DNA of 64,000 nt from Chelydra serpentina (GCA_037349315.1 JBAIAC010000004.1:79662501-79726500), one strand, 5' to 3'. Shown: positions 37,311 through 47,689, counted from the first letter of the stretch. Notes: a model not told the origin generated them from the letters alone. Translations and numbers: made by a program.

Positions 37311-37752
37311 TCAGTTGACATGTACTGTTTGCAGAGCTCCCCCACCATGGGCCTTCCTTACATCAAATGTGACCTCATCCACTCTTTCTATCATCTCTAA
37401 AGGTCCTTCCCACCAATCTTGCATTTTGTTCTCCCACACTGGAATAAACACTAACATCAAATCACCTATGGCAAAAGATCTTTCTTCAGCATGCCTATCA
37501 TGCAAACCTTTTGGATCACCTCACTCGTTTCATTGTTTTGCTGCAGTAATCCATCATAGCCTTTACATTCTCTTTAAAATGAGTGTCATACTTGCCTACA
37601 GGCTGTCCTGTCTCCTCTGTATTACCCTCCCAAGAGCCTCCAGTCAAATGTAAGGGTCCCCTCATGTCTCCCGTAAAGAAGATCAAAGGGGGGGCAAAGC
37701 TAGTAGATTCTTGAGGAACACTGCTATATGTGAATAACAAATAAGGGAGCAA
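37311..37752 (-). pseudogene. Integrase C-terminal part, GPY/F-like module
   Basis: At 37505-37311 the protein reads RSFAIGDLMLVFIPVWENKM, then WWEGPLEMIERVDEVTFDV, the 'F..GD.VLV..P....K....W.GP..V...V...TY.V' pattern of the GPY/F module. The frame at 37752-37516 upstream covers the linking region (LLPYLLFTYSSVPQESTSFA and RGPLHLTGGSWEGNTEE). Stops and shifts separate the pieces. Confidence 0.65.
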
Positions 37753-37841
37753 CTCATCCCAGTCATTCTTTCACCTGGTAACATGCATCTTCAGCATAGC
37801 TTTCAATGTACCATTTAACCTTTCCACCAGATCATTAGTTT

Positions 37842-38162
37842 CTAGATGATAGGGGCAGCCTTTACTTGCCTCATTCCACACAACTCCCATAACTTTTTGA
37901 AAACTACACGCATGAAATTTGCATCACGGTCCAACAAGATTTCCCTGGGAAAACCTACTCTGCTAAAAATGGTGAATAGGACAATAGCCGCAGTCTCAGC
38001 TTCTATATGAGAGAGAGAGAGAGCTGTGGCTTCAGAATACCTGCTAGCAGAATCTACCACAAGTATATATTTCTTTTCATTCCTGGAAGGTCCAGTGAGA
38101 GGTTCTATGATATCTATAGACAATTTGGCAAACACCTCTTTGATGATGGACAATGACTGCAA
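37842..38162 (-). pseudogene. Integrase catalytic core (rve) remnant
   Basis: The frame contains EVFAKLSIDIIEPLTGPSRN, then KKYILVVDSASRYSEATAL, and later GFPREILLDRDANFM and KKLWELCGMRQVKAAP. These match the first and second acidic positions (D in SIDI, D near LLDRDANF) and the intervening beta strands of retroelement integrases. The third catalytic residue would lie just downstream, past a frame break. Confidence 0.8.
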
Positions 38163-38188
38163 AGGTGCCTTGCAGGGTCCCTTTAATC

Positions 38189-38365
38189 TAGGGGTCTATA
38201 AAGGCCCGGGCTGCTTCCTGCAGCTCCTATTGGCCAGGAACAGCAAATTGTGGCCACTGGGAGCTGCAAGTGGCCGTACCTGCGGATGCTCAGGTAAACA
38301 AAGCATCTCGCGGCCCTCCAGGGGCTTACCCTGAACGAGCCGCGAATCAAGTTTGGGAACCCCTG
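38189..38365. mobile_element. hAT MITE, 177 bp, inserted in the integrase
   Basis: The ends are TAGGGGTCTATAAAGG and, inverted, CAGGGGTTCCCAAACTT. The 8 bp CTTTAATC is repeated exactly at 38181-38188 and 38366-38373. The GC-rich interior (CCACTGGGAGCTGCAAGTGG, TTACCTGC..TGC..AGGTAAACAAA) is a shorter relative of the foldback element at 18958-19291. It splits the integrase of the Gmr1-like element. Confidence 0.9.
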
Positions 38366-38379
38366 CTTTAATCTCTTAT

Positions 38380-38560
38380 GCTTCTGATATAAGACACTAC
38401 TCTGAAAGTAATTTTTTACTGACTCAAACATGAGGCCAATTGAAATTCTGTTTAAATCTGTCACAGGTTCTCACCACTCCTAAATGTCCAGGAAATGGGC
38501 AGTCATGGGCTAGCTGCAGCAATTCTGTTCTGTACTTATCAGGTACAATCACTTGCATGC
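38380..38560 (-). pseudogene. Integrase N-terminal zinc-binding region, decayed
   Basis: The minus-strand frame contains ELLQLAHDCPFPGHLGVVRT followed by CDRFKQNFNWPHV, the typical H-x-H half of the HHCC zinc-binding domain of gypsy-class integrases (LAHD...GHLG...R....F.WP). The following Cys-Cys half (SSVLYQKHKRL) has lost its cysteines. The hAT MITE at 38189-38365 separates this part from the core. Confidence 0.65.
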
Positions 38561-38763
38561 AAACCTCTCCAAGACATCTGTTTTTCCCGAGCCTCTCTAT
38601 ACAACAGACTTCCTTCTACCAAAAAAAAAATCAACCGTTCCCTTCTTCTTTCCTAAGACTCAGTCCTAATATAGTTCACTGGGTTCTTCACCTCCTCTTC
38701 TGCTGTCTCAGGGTCCAGGGTAGCAGCATTCACATTGGGGGTTGTGGGTATGGATCATGATGT

Positions 38764-38850
38764 GACCTAAAGTTTAGGACAATTTGGTTTTATATAGCAG
38801 GGAGGCTCACAGTAATGACAGATTACCTGCCGTACCTTGGGAATTGGATT
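38764..38850 (-). pseudogene. gag zinc knuckle, key histidine replaced
   Basis: The minus frame reads ICHYCEPPCYIKPNCPKL and stops. The cysteines fit C-X2-C-X4-H-X4-C (codons within 38820-38779), but the histidine position is tyrosine, a one-base change from CAT or CAC. This suits decay of a nucleic-acid-binding knuckle at the end of gag. Confidence 0.6.
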
Positions 38851-39233
38851 TTTAAACCTGGGCTTCCTTGGGTGTTTTTATCATAGTTGGGGTAGGTTTA
38901 TTGCTAGACCCCTCCTCCCACTTACCCTGGGGGCCAGAGGGATTCCCCTTTCCCTGGGATTTACACCCACCACGAGCCCTTGATTCAACATATTCATCAG
39001 CAATTTCTGCCTCAAAAACTTTGGAAGGTTTTTTTGTCACAGATGGCTGCCTTACAGTCACCTCATCTGTAATTACCCATGACAATTTCTCCTTGGGCCA
39101 TCAGATCAAACAGTTTTTCATAATCATCTTCAGCCCCTGCTCCCATTATCCATCTTCTCATAAAATTACACATTTTAGGCACCTGTTCAAGATGAGTGAT
39201 AATGTCAAACATTTTAAGATTTCTATACTTCAA

Positions 39234-39729
39234 TCAATAGGACTCAGGGGTGATCTTAAACCTTTTCAGTACACTTTCTTTAAATTTCTTATATACCATA
39301 GCATCACCGTCCTCCATATCATTTAAAACTTGTCTTGCCTTCTTAGTTAATCTGGTCAGGAGGACGGGCATCCCACTTATTCTCTGGGATCTTGTGGATC
39401 CCACAGAGCCTCTCAAAGGTGGACAGGAACTCTTCTACACAGTCAGTCTCTATAAATTGGGCAGCCTTTTCCCCACTCCCTGGTGCTTCTATGATAAGCA
39501 GCTCTATATGTTTAGGGCTGACCCATGCCAACCTGGATGGGGTTCTCCTGCTTATGTTTAGGTATTTTTGCCCCTCAGAGCCCTGACAGCATAAAAGATA
39601 GAGTTTCTCCTTGTCAGGGATTTTCATCTCCGTCATCTCAAAATCCCAGCTGATGGGATGAGAACTCCTGCATATAACCTCTTCCTCGGTGGGTGGGTGA
39701 GCTAGCGACAAAGTGTTTGCTTGGCCCAT
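39234..39729 (-). pseudogene. gag remnant with SCAN-like capsid domain
   Basis: Two overlapping pieces, 39729-39343 and 39416-39234, encode one gag-like protein broken by a frame change near 39.35-39.4 kb. The C-terminal part reads FLSTFERLCGIHKIPENKWD, then a helix-rich stretch with KKARQVLNDM, then YKKFKESVLKRFKITPESY. The spacing and the final 'vKeailrRyeItPEaYR'-like helix correspond to the SCAN domain of vertebrate zinc-finger proteins, which is held to derive from the capsid of Gmr1-like elements. The first about 75 residues have no recognised domain. Confidence 0.7.
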
Positions 39730-39883
39730 TTGGATTTAATAGTCCTTCCTGATGAGCAGGAGATAACACCTCGTGGGGTAAACTAATATTTCACACTTGG
39801 TAATGCGTATCCCCTGACTGTGGGGAATTTAGTCTTAAGCATTTTTATACTTATGGAGCAAACATTTGAACATTGCCTTATAC

Positions 39884-40103
39884 CAGAGGTCTCCAAACTA
39901 CGGCCCGGGGGCCGGATCTGGCCCACAGCTTCAATTTGTCCGGCCCCCCGCAAACAATTGCTGCCGCCTTGGCGGCATGTCGGCGGCAGCTCAAAAGCTG
40001 CCGCCACTTCAGCGGTATTTCGGCGGCAGGGCCTAAAGCCGGTCCGCGAAGCCCCTTTAAAAATCTAATGTGGCCCTCGTCTCCTAAAGTTTGGAGACCC
40101 CGG
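39884..40103. mobile_element. hAT-like MITE, 220 bp, GC-rich
   Basis: Left end CAGAGGTCTCCAAACTACGG and right end AGTTTGGAGACCCCGG are inverted. The interior is very GC-rich with several CGGCGGC(A/G) blocks. No exact 8-bp target duplication is seen. It lies just upstream of the gag of the Gmr1-like element. Confidence 0.7.
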
Positions 40104-41504
40104 ATACTATGGGATGCAGATATTAAAAGTAGGACTAATACATGTACATCCTACAAGCATTCAATAAAGTCTAAACACATTGTTATAGCTCTAATCTATT
40201 TTGATAATACTACCATGCAGGTAAGCAAGACTGGTTTCCAGCTGTGCGTTTGTAAGTGTTTAGTGAGGCCTAGGGCCCTTGGCATGAGCTGGCACATGGT
40301 CTGCCAGCATCACAGCCTGTTTGTTCATGTTTGCTAGAATGTTTTGAATGACAATCATGAGGAAGAAACAGTCCCTGCTTGAGACAACTTTGGAATTCCA
40401 GAAAGGATTCACACAGATTGTTTGGCTCTGTTGTGACGTTATTTTGTCTCAATTGATTTGGCCATCCCTTGTTTACCCACAGAATGTCTGGGTGTTGGTA
40501 GAGCTTTCAATCAAAGACTTTCATGAGCAACAAAAATCCACCCAACCAAAAAAAAGTAACGTGATTCAACATTTAGTTAAATCTATGTAGCCTTCTCTTA
40601 ACAAAAATAGGAATTTGCAGAATAAGGGGCAGGCTAGAAGAAAAAAGATCAGAATTATACTAATAATATACCTGTGTCTATAAAGAGTAAGTTTTTAGCA
40701 AATGCTAAGACTTAGACACCCGCTGGTATTAGCCAGACTGGAGGTTTAGTGTATAAGTTTGTTGGTTTTGCTCTCATCAGCTTTTTTTTTTTTTTTAAAT
40801 AGGTGGGTGGAGAAGAGGGAAGGAAACGATAGAGCTGGAACTTTTGTAAAGCTTAACATGTCATCACTTTGGATTAGCTGAGAAACTTAAGAAAACAATT
40901 ACAATTATCAAAGTACAGTGAAATGTTTATATTTAATATAAATTCCTGTGGGAATTCTCTCCCATTCCCACTATGATTTCTGCCACCACTCAGTTTGTTG
41001 TTCACCCTGATTTCTTACAAAACTCTTCGGGAAAAAAATCTACTTATTTCAGCTATACATCAGTGCTTGTGAATGACCCCAAAGATGATAACCTTGGGCA
41101 TATGTAGTAGGTTTTAGTCTAGAGCAATTGATTCCCAAAGTACAATGACAGGAATTCAAGTTAGTAAGTAACAGGGCCTTTATTTCCCCAGAGATACTAG
41201 TGTGGAAGTCAAGGGAAATACAGTGACGTTGTTAACGTTGTATTTATAACTGTTGATAGTCCCACCCTCAGCTGCATTGTCTGAAGCACTGCTGTTGTTT
41301 TCATAAAGAGCACAGCAGGCAGTTTCTGTTTTATACAAATGACATGTTCTACACGTGGGGGGAAATGTTTATATTGGCAGCTTGTGGTCTATTAAAATAA
41401 TCATCATACTACTTAGTACTTTGAAATTAGTTTAATTAGACAAACTAGTTAATATTTGCATAGCCGTTCAAAGATATAAAATGCTCAATATTACTTTCCA
41501 TCTT
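40104..41504. other. Intergenic, no recognised features
   Basis: Nothing recognised. A 16-base T run occurs at about 40781-40797. Confidence 0.3.
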
Positions 41505-41665
41505 ACAAATTGCTACTTAACTCTAACATCGCCCCTGTGGTGAAAGTCGGTATTATCATCTCTTCCTCTTTTTAAGGATGGATACTGAGGCAGAGATGTT
41601 AATAACTTAAGAGTGGAAATTACAGCTCAAACTACTGAACCCCAGTGCTCAGACCTCTCTTTTAT
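41505..41665 (-). repeat. MIR-type SINE, reverse orientation, diverged
   Basis: GTATTATCATCTCTTCCTCT then TTTTAAGGATGGATACTGAGG followed by CCCCAGTGCTCAGACC is the reverse complement of the MIR pattern, strongly diverged. Confidence 0.55.
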
Positions 41666-42430
41666 GCCCTCTTTATGTCTCTTTGTCTTTTCTCTTCATA
41701 CACCTTCTACCTCTTTTTTCTTGACATGTTTATTGATGATATGCAGAAAGACGTAAGTTCAATGTAACAATAGTATAAAATGTCTTTTGAAAACATACCC
41801 TTGCATGGAGCATGTATTCTTGGCTCCCAACTGCTTTTTAGATTCACCTCCTTATAGTCATCTTTATTATATAACTAAGAAATGGGATCATATGAGAACC
41901 GACCAGAATCTTCACTCAAAACTCAGATGGAAGTGAGTTCAAACCTTTTCTAAGGTTAAGCAAACAAATCTGTTTATTTGTTTTAAAAATTGATTACAGG
42001 CCATTGCTTTCAGCTGGGACTAGAAGTGTGTATAGCAAAATATTGCAAGGAATTGCTGTTCTTACAATATTTTTGGGCTGGCCAAACCCAGGAAGTTCTT
42101 GAAAGAGACTAATGTCACAAAGTTGTCAAGCACGAAGAGCTGTGGACAAGTTCAGCCTTGGATAATCATTCAAACTTCTGGTAGTTTGTCTGAACTTTTT
42201 GAGGTTTGCTAAACACTTGCTATGAAAACACTTCTCTAAATATTCAGCAGTGTTGAATCCCATGTTTGAGGTTAGAGTGTTTAATGTGACTGGCAAGTCT
42301 TTTGCAGATCATTGTAACATGAAATTTTAAATATCTAACCCACTAACAATAAACAAACTCCTAGTAATCTGTCTGTGTTTCAACAGTTGGCATTTGGTCA
42401 AATACATTTGGATTTGGGACTCTATCAGAG
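41666..42430. other. Intergenic, no recognised features
   Basis: Nothing recognised. Confidence 0.3.
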
Positions 42431-43210
42431 TGTGCTGGTGCTTTAAGGCCTGTCCCAGATCCAGCAGCACATTTCTGTTACTGGACTGTGAGAGATTCTA
42501 GGGGTTGTAGTCCAGAAGGATCCTGGGAACTGTAGATACAGCAAGGCATTGTGGGAAGGTTGCCAAGGGGATATAAAAGGCAGCCTTTCCTCAGAACAGT
42601 GAGAAATCTGATGTGTTGTTGAATCTCTCTTCCTCTCCACAGGGAGGGGTTTGGAAGAGCCTGGGAAGAGGCCTAGAAGAACAGCCAAAGGGCTGAAGAA
42701 AGTACCACAAGAATGGCGTTTTGGGCAAGAAAGACAGAGACTCGCGGGGAAATCTGGACAGAACAGGAGCTGCTCATGGATCTCCTCCAAAGGACCATGA
42801 AAGTAGCCCAGCAATAAAAACTTCTTTCGGTCCAGGACCAACAAGAGTGAGCCCTTCACTGAGAGGAAGGCTTTATATTTTTGTTAAACTCTGATTTTAA
42901 ACTTTATTTACCTGGGAAGGGGATGGAGTAACTTTGATTTGAGGAAAAACTGTTAAGATTTTAATGATTTAGCCTAATGCACATATCGCTCATTACCATA
43001 CTGAGTAAAGATGAATTAACAGTGCAAGCAGCAGAAAAGTTCACCAAAGATTCACTCACTTCTAAAGCTGGAGCAAAAGAGAGCTTTTTTTTTTGTTGAA
43101 CATCTTACAAAGTGCTCTTCTATCTGCTCCTTTTCCCTGAGATCGCATCCAACTGACGTGTTTGTGTTGTAATCCCACTCCCAAAACATTAAAGTCCTGT
43201 TGTAAGTACA
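42431..43210 (+). mobile_element. Solo LTR candidate, 780 bp
   Basis: It begins TGTGCTGGTG and ends TTGTAAGTACA, with flanks CAGAG (42426-42430) and CAGAC (43211-43215), a near-match target duplication. A TATA box (ATATAAAAGG at 42571-42580) and poly(A) signals (AATAAA near 42813 and ATTAAA at 43188-43193) are placed as in an LTR. No viral coding sequence is next to it. The element class is not clear. Confidence 0.5.
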
Positions 43211-43664
43211 CAGACTTGGCTTGTCACTCAGGAATCATTATCCTCTCATCATCCTGAATATGTGTTTCTACATGTAGCACAAGTGAGTCCATGTCGTTTA
43301 TCTTGCTTAGCTAGTCTCAGTCCATCTGCAGTTGTCTGCAGTGGGCCTGATTCTCCACAGCCTTGCAAAAGGTCAATTACATATTGATTTGGTGACTATT
43401 TACACACAGGTGTGAATGACTTTACACAGGTGTGTATGAATGACTAGCAAAGATGCAAAGCAGCAGCAAATCAGGCCCAATATGGTATTTTAAGTGGCCA
43501 GTTCATGATTGCCATGGCTACTGGGTCACTTTATGCCAGCTGTGTTGGTGCAAAGTGGGCACAAAGCATCCATGCGGCCTGCCTGGAAAATACTCCCAGC
43601 ACAGAGGGTTTTCCTCATCTGGTGCAATATTTGGTTCTCTTGCCTAGCTATCTGGGAACACTAA
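43211..43664. other. Intergenic, no recognised features
   Basis: Non-coding. A short palindromic-repeat remnant may be present at 43340-43480 (GGGCCTGATTCTCCACAGCC ... AGCAAATCAGGCCC). Confidence 0.35.
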
Positions 43665-43927
43665 GGGTATATTTACACTGCAGTTAGACATCCATGGCTG
43701 GTCTGTGCCAGCTGACTCAGGCTTGCAGAACTTGAGCTAAGGAGCTGTTTAACTGCAGTGTAGACTTCCGGACTCGGACTAGAGCCTGGGGTCTAAGGTG
43801 CTGTGAGATGCAGCCTGAACCTGTAAGTCTACACTGCAGTTAAACAGCCTGGCAGCCCGAGCCCTGTGAGCCGAAGTCAGCTGACACGGGCCAGCTGCAG
43901 GTGTCTAATTGTAGTGTAGACAAACCC
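43665..43927. mobile_element. PIF/Harbinger-like MITE, 263 bp, nearly palindromic
   Basis: Ends GGGTATATTTACACTGCAGT and the inverted TTGTAGTGTAGACAAACCC are flanked by TAA at 43662-43664 and 43928-43930. The body is close to palindromic (GTTTAACTGCAGTGTAGACT in the middle against GTCTACACTGCAGTTAAACA). Confidence 0.8.
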
Positions 43928-43942
43928 TAAGTTGCAATCTAT

Positions 43943-44240
43943 GGCCTAGTCTACACTGGGCGGGGGGGGCGTCGATCAGATGTAAGGTACGCAACTTCAG
44001 CTACGTGAATAACCTAGCTGAAGTCGACGTACCTTGATCGACTTGCCATGAGGACGCCGCAGGGTCGACTGCCGCCGCCCCTTCATCGACTCCGCTTCCG
44101 CCTCTCGCCGGGGTGGATTACCGGAGTTGATGGCAGAGCGATTGGGGATCGATTTATTCACGTCTACACTAGATGCGAAAAAGCCATCCCTGAAAGATCG
44201 ATCACTACCCGCCAATTCCGGGGGTAGTGAAGATGTATCC
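43943..44240. mobile_element. Harbinger-like MITE carrying the shared hairpin module
   Basis: The left end GGCCTAGTCTACACTGGG pairs loosely with the right end GGGGTAGTGAAGATGTATCC. The interior contains the imperfect hairpin ACTTCAGCTACGTGAATAAC then CTAGCTGAAGT, as in the elements at 21.1-21.7 kb, and TCGATTTATTCACGTCTACAC. It lies 15 bp from the MITE at 43665-43927. Confidence 0.6.
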
Positions 44241-45925
44241 TATCACTCTGTCGCCTAGGATGGGCAGGAGCAAGGGCAAGAATCCGTTCTTTACATATTC
44301 TGCATCCACACAGCAGAAGAGTGGATTTGCTCATTCAGAGTACTGTTTTGCTTGGATGCAGTTAAGCTACACAACATGCACCAAGGATTAGTGTTTTTAC
44401 TTCCACTTTGTTCCAGGCAGTTGCCTCCAGCTGCATTCTGTTGTGTACCTTGGAGTGCACCCTATAAATGAACAAAAGTGGAATCTGCAGGCAAGCTCCC
44501 AGCATGTGCTTTCATAGTCTAAGGGCAAGAGAGAACACAGTAGACAAAGCAGAGTGCACCCAGCTGCCAAATAGTGCACACCCCCAGAGCACAGTATCAC
44601 TCTGTACTAACATGTGGGTTTTAAACACCACTGTCTTGTCAAGTTCATAACAACATTGTTTTTAATAAACATAACTTGGTTTGAAGCTTGTGAAGTATAG
44701 GAGTGAATTTTAAGTATTTGATAGGAAATTGTAATAAGCCTATCAAAAGAATTAACTTAAGGTGATTAGAAGTGTTTTTTTTTTAAGGTAACTAACAAGG
44801 TTAAGGAGATCCTAAATAGCAAGGGGAAAGGTATTTGGTACCTATCACTATGGATTGTGACTTCTTTTTTTTTTTCATTTCAAATCTCCAGCCACATATT
44901 GCTAGTTCCTGCTCCAGGACATGTCATGCCATAAATTATCCTGATGACCTTAGAACCACTGCAGAATTCTGACAGGGCCTGAGGTAAGTGGCTTTTCCTT
45001 GCAACATGTTGCAACTTTACTATCTCTGTTTTAAAATATTCTTTACCGTATAAAAATTATGTGGATGTTTTGTCTGCATGAGGTGAGCTGGCCCATGTAG
45101 CAAGGGGAATAACAAGAAGGAGAGAGGTGAGACCTAAAGGGAGGGAGGATAATGATGAGCCATTAGGGTTGCCATGTGAGACAAATGCAATCATGGTGGT
45201 AAGCTCTGAAGAGAGATGGGGCTAATAATTTAACTCTTTTGCTAACCCTTCCTTGTCAAGGGTACCAAAGCTCTTGCTGCAAACCCTTCAGCATGTTGGC
45301 CAGGAGAAGTGGTAGAGGGAGTCCTTCACCCTGCAATGGTGAACCCTACACAGTTTTATTTAAAATAGACATATTGAACTTCTTAGAAAAAGAGCACCTT
45401 GGGCCAATTTCTGTTCTCTGCTGTGCAAACAGATTGGGTAGTCGTGCACGAAGTTTGCACTATTCTAATGATTAACATGCAATTGCACTTATTTCCATGG
45501 GTAATATGCTTGTAGGTGTACATTTTTCAGGCAGTTTTTTTTTTTCAAGCCTCCTGTCAGTGACTTTAAGTAGTAACTGAGACACTGCTGTGCCTGTTGC
45601 AAGTTATACTTTCTATTAAAAAAATAAAACTTTGGAAGATACGAAGAAGAGCGGTATGAAAGGAAATTTGTTGCACAACAGTTGTCCACTTTCTGTGGTC
45701 AAAACCCCTTCAAGGGATGTGAAATTGCCTCTGAATTACTACCAGATTATGTTTTAAACTGGAATCCATCCTCTATCTTTGTCCTTATGGGGCTGATCAT
45801 GAGCACTGCCTGAGCCATATGGATGCTTAACAGCCAGGATCAGACTCATAATGTTTAGGAATTCTTCTTACAGGACAGACTGCTTGTCTAATCAAGGGAC
45901 ACTTATATGGTGTTATAGATTTAGA
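44241..45925. other. Intergenic, no recognised features
   Basis: No gene or RNA recognised. The sequence is AT-rich. Confidence 0.3.
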
Positions 45926-46585
45926 CCCTGATCCTGCGAAGATTTATGCTTGTGTTTAACTTTATGTCCTTGTAAAAGGATTGGGGCCTAAGTGACATCA
46001 CCCTCTTCCGGCTGGACCCAGGCTTGTGCCTGTGGAGCCAGTTCCCTCCCTGGGAAAATCCTGTCTGGGCCCTTCTCACAGAATCCAGGGAAAGTAGATT
46101 CCAGTCAGATTAATTGCTGTGGGTTTTATGTCAAGCCTTCATAATGAAAACGAGGATCAGTGCTTCACAGCCTCTCCCCATAAAGTCTGTACAGGTTAAA
46201 TCTGTTTCCCTCAAGTCTGTCCCTCATCTCACAAATTCACCACCCTAAAATTTCCAGGCTTATACTTCAGAGAATTTTTTGTGATAACAGGACTTTTCCC
46301 AGTCTCCCTTCTGTCCATGTTTCTTGGAGCTGCTCCTCACAGCAGTTGCTCCAGCCTCTGGCAGATAGTACAGACACCCTGCTCCTCTTTTTATGAGGAT
46401 CAGCCAGTTAAGTTGCTGGTATTTTCCCAGGTGCACTGGGTGGGGCTAATTTGCCAGCCAGCTTCAGGCCTCTGACCCCAGAGGAATACTATACCTTATA
46501 CCTTCACAGTCTTATTAAAATCAATGAAACTACTTACTAGCATAACATTAAGCATGTGCTTAGGTCTTTGCAAGATCGGGGCCTT
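45926..46585. repeat. Palindromic MITE-like repeat split by 0.5 kb
   Basis: The left half GACCCTGATCCTGCGAAGAT then TTATGCTTGTGTTTAAC and the right half GCATGTGCTTAGGTCTTTGC then AAGATCGGGGCC are inverted partners. Between them is about 0.5 kb of unrelated sequence, so an insertion or an old rearrangement separated them. Related fragments are at 49407, 51175 and 61488. Confidence 0.45.
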
Positions 46586-46744
46586 AAATTGTAATCCCGC
46601 CCACTCCCACCTTCACCACTAATGTTATTGCTTTCCCCCTGATACTTGTCTATGGAAAAGTCTCATGTCATTAAATTAACACTATGATGATGCAATTAAT
46701 ACAACTCCTAAGAAATAAGAGCAACAGAATACATGCTAAAGCAT

Positions 46745-46922
46745 GGGGGAGGGATAGCTCAGTGGTTTGAGCATTGGCCTGCTAAATCCAGAGTTGTGAG
46801 TTCAATGCTTGAGGGGGCCATTTAGGGATCTGGGGCAAAAATTGGGGATTGGTCCCGCTTTGAGCAGGGGGTTGGACTAGATGACCTCCTAAGGTCCCTT
46901 CCAACCCTGATATTCTATGATT
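46745..46922 (+). repeat. tRNA-derived SINE with CR1-like 3' tail (Cry-type)
   Basis: The 5' part is tRNA-like, with a pol III A box (TAGCTCAGTGG, 46755-46765) and a degenerate B box (GAGTTCAATGC, 46798-46808). The 3' part, GTTGGACTAGATGACCTCCT followed by AAGGTCCCTTCCAACCCTGA and TATTCTATGATT, is a CR1 3' end, so the SINE borrows the CR1 machinery for mobility. This layout is that of the tortoise pol III/SINE found in cryptodire turtles. It is not a functional tRNA gene. Confidence 0.9.
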
Positions 46923-47689
46923 AGACAGTGTCTACTCTCCATGTAGTCTTAAGCTTTACTAGTCAAGAAAAAGAACAAAACTAAAACTTTGCATCCTCAG
47001 CTCAGTCACCACTAGAGAAAGATGTACCCTCTACACAGCACACAATTCCAGTTCTTATCAAGTGTCTCAAGAAATTTTATCAAGTAGCACACTGTCATGA
47101 TTTTCTTTGGGAACACATTGAAACACGAAAGAAAACAAGCTTCTTATAACAGCAACATTCTTATCAAATACAATTAATGAGCAACTGCCACTTCATTTAA
47201 GTTTGGCTGCAAAGGCAAAGCATAATCACCCAGGAATGTGCTCTCAAAGTGACATTATATAAACAAGTGCTGCCATGTTCCCCTGTTTGCATGGGACTAT
47301 AGCTAAAGATGTGTATTTCATTAGCCAGTATTCACATCTTACATCTGTTGTCCTGTTCTGCTCCTAACTTTTAACTTATAATTTTAATTAGCACCATGAA
47401 AATGTTATGCCTTATCCTCTTGGCTATTCCTTGTGTATTTGTGCTCTGCTTTCCCTGTAAAACAGTAAAATAAAGATAAAATGTAATGCACAATGAAAAA
47501 GAAAATATGACCCTAGTACAAAGGACCCAAGACATTTGACCAATTATACCGTATTGCAAGCATGATTTGATGTAATTCCTGTAAGTGCCAATAATAAAAC
47601 CAGAGTTACAGGTGCTGAATTTCATTCTAGAAGCAGTATTTTCTAGAGGAAGTAGTTTCAGAAGTAACTTTAAAAACAATGGATACATT
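46923..47689. other. Intergenic, no recognised features
   Basis: AT-rich. The 163-codon minus-strand frame at 47862-47371 has no known motif and overlaps the repeat pair next to it. Confidence 0.3.

Larger units (their letters stand above)
36545..39729 (-). mobile_element. Gmr1-like Ty3/gypsy-class LTR retrotransposon, truncated and decayed
   Basis: The minus strand carries, in order, a SCAN-like gag (39729-39234), a CCHC-type knuckle (38820-38779), an integrase zinc-binding part (about 38560-38380), the integrase core (38162-37842), an integrase C-terminal GPY/F-like part (37505-37311), and a reverse transcriptase (about 37050-36545). In ordinary Ty3/gypsy elements integrase follows reverse transcriptase. 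Integrase first, with a capsid resembling the SCAN domain, is the known hallmark of the Gmr1-like group (established knowledge of the family). The element lacks RNase H and identifiable LTRs, has stops and shifts, and is interrupted by a hAT MITE at 38189-38365. It cannot be active. Confidence 0.82.

Noticed and set aside
46745..46830. Possible tRNA gene
   Set aside because: A and B boxes are present, but the acceptor stem cannot form a proper tRNA and the sequence continues into a CR1 tail. It is a SINE head.
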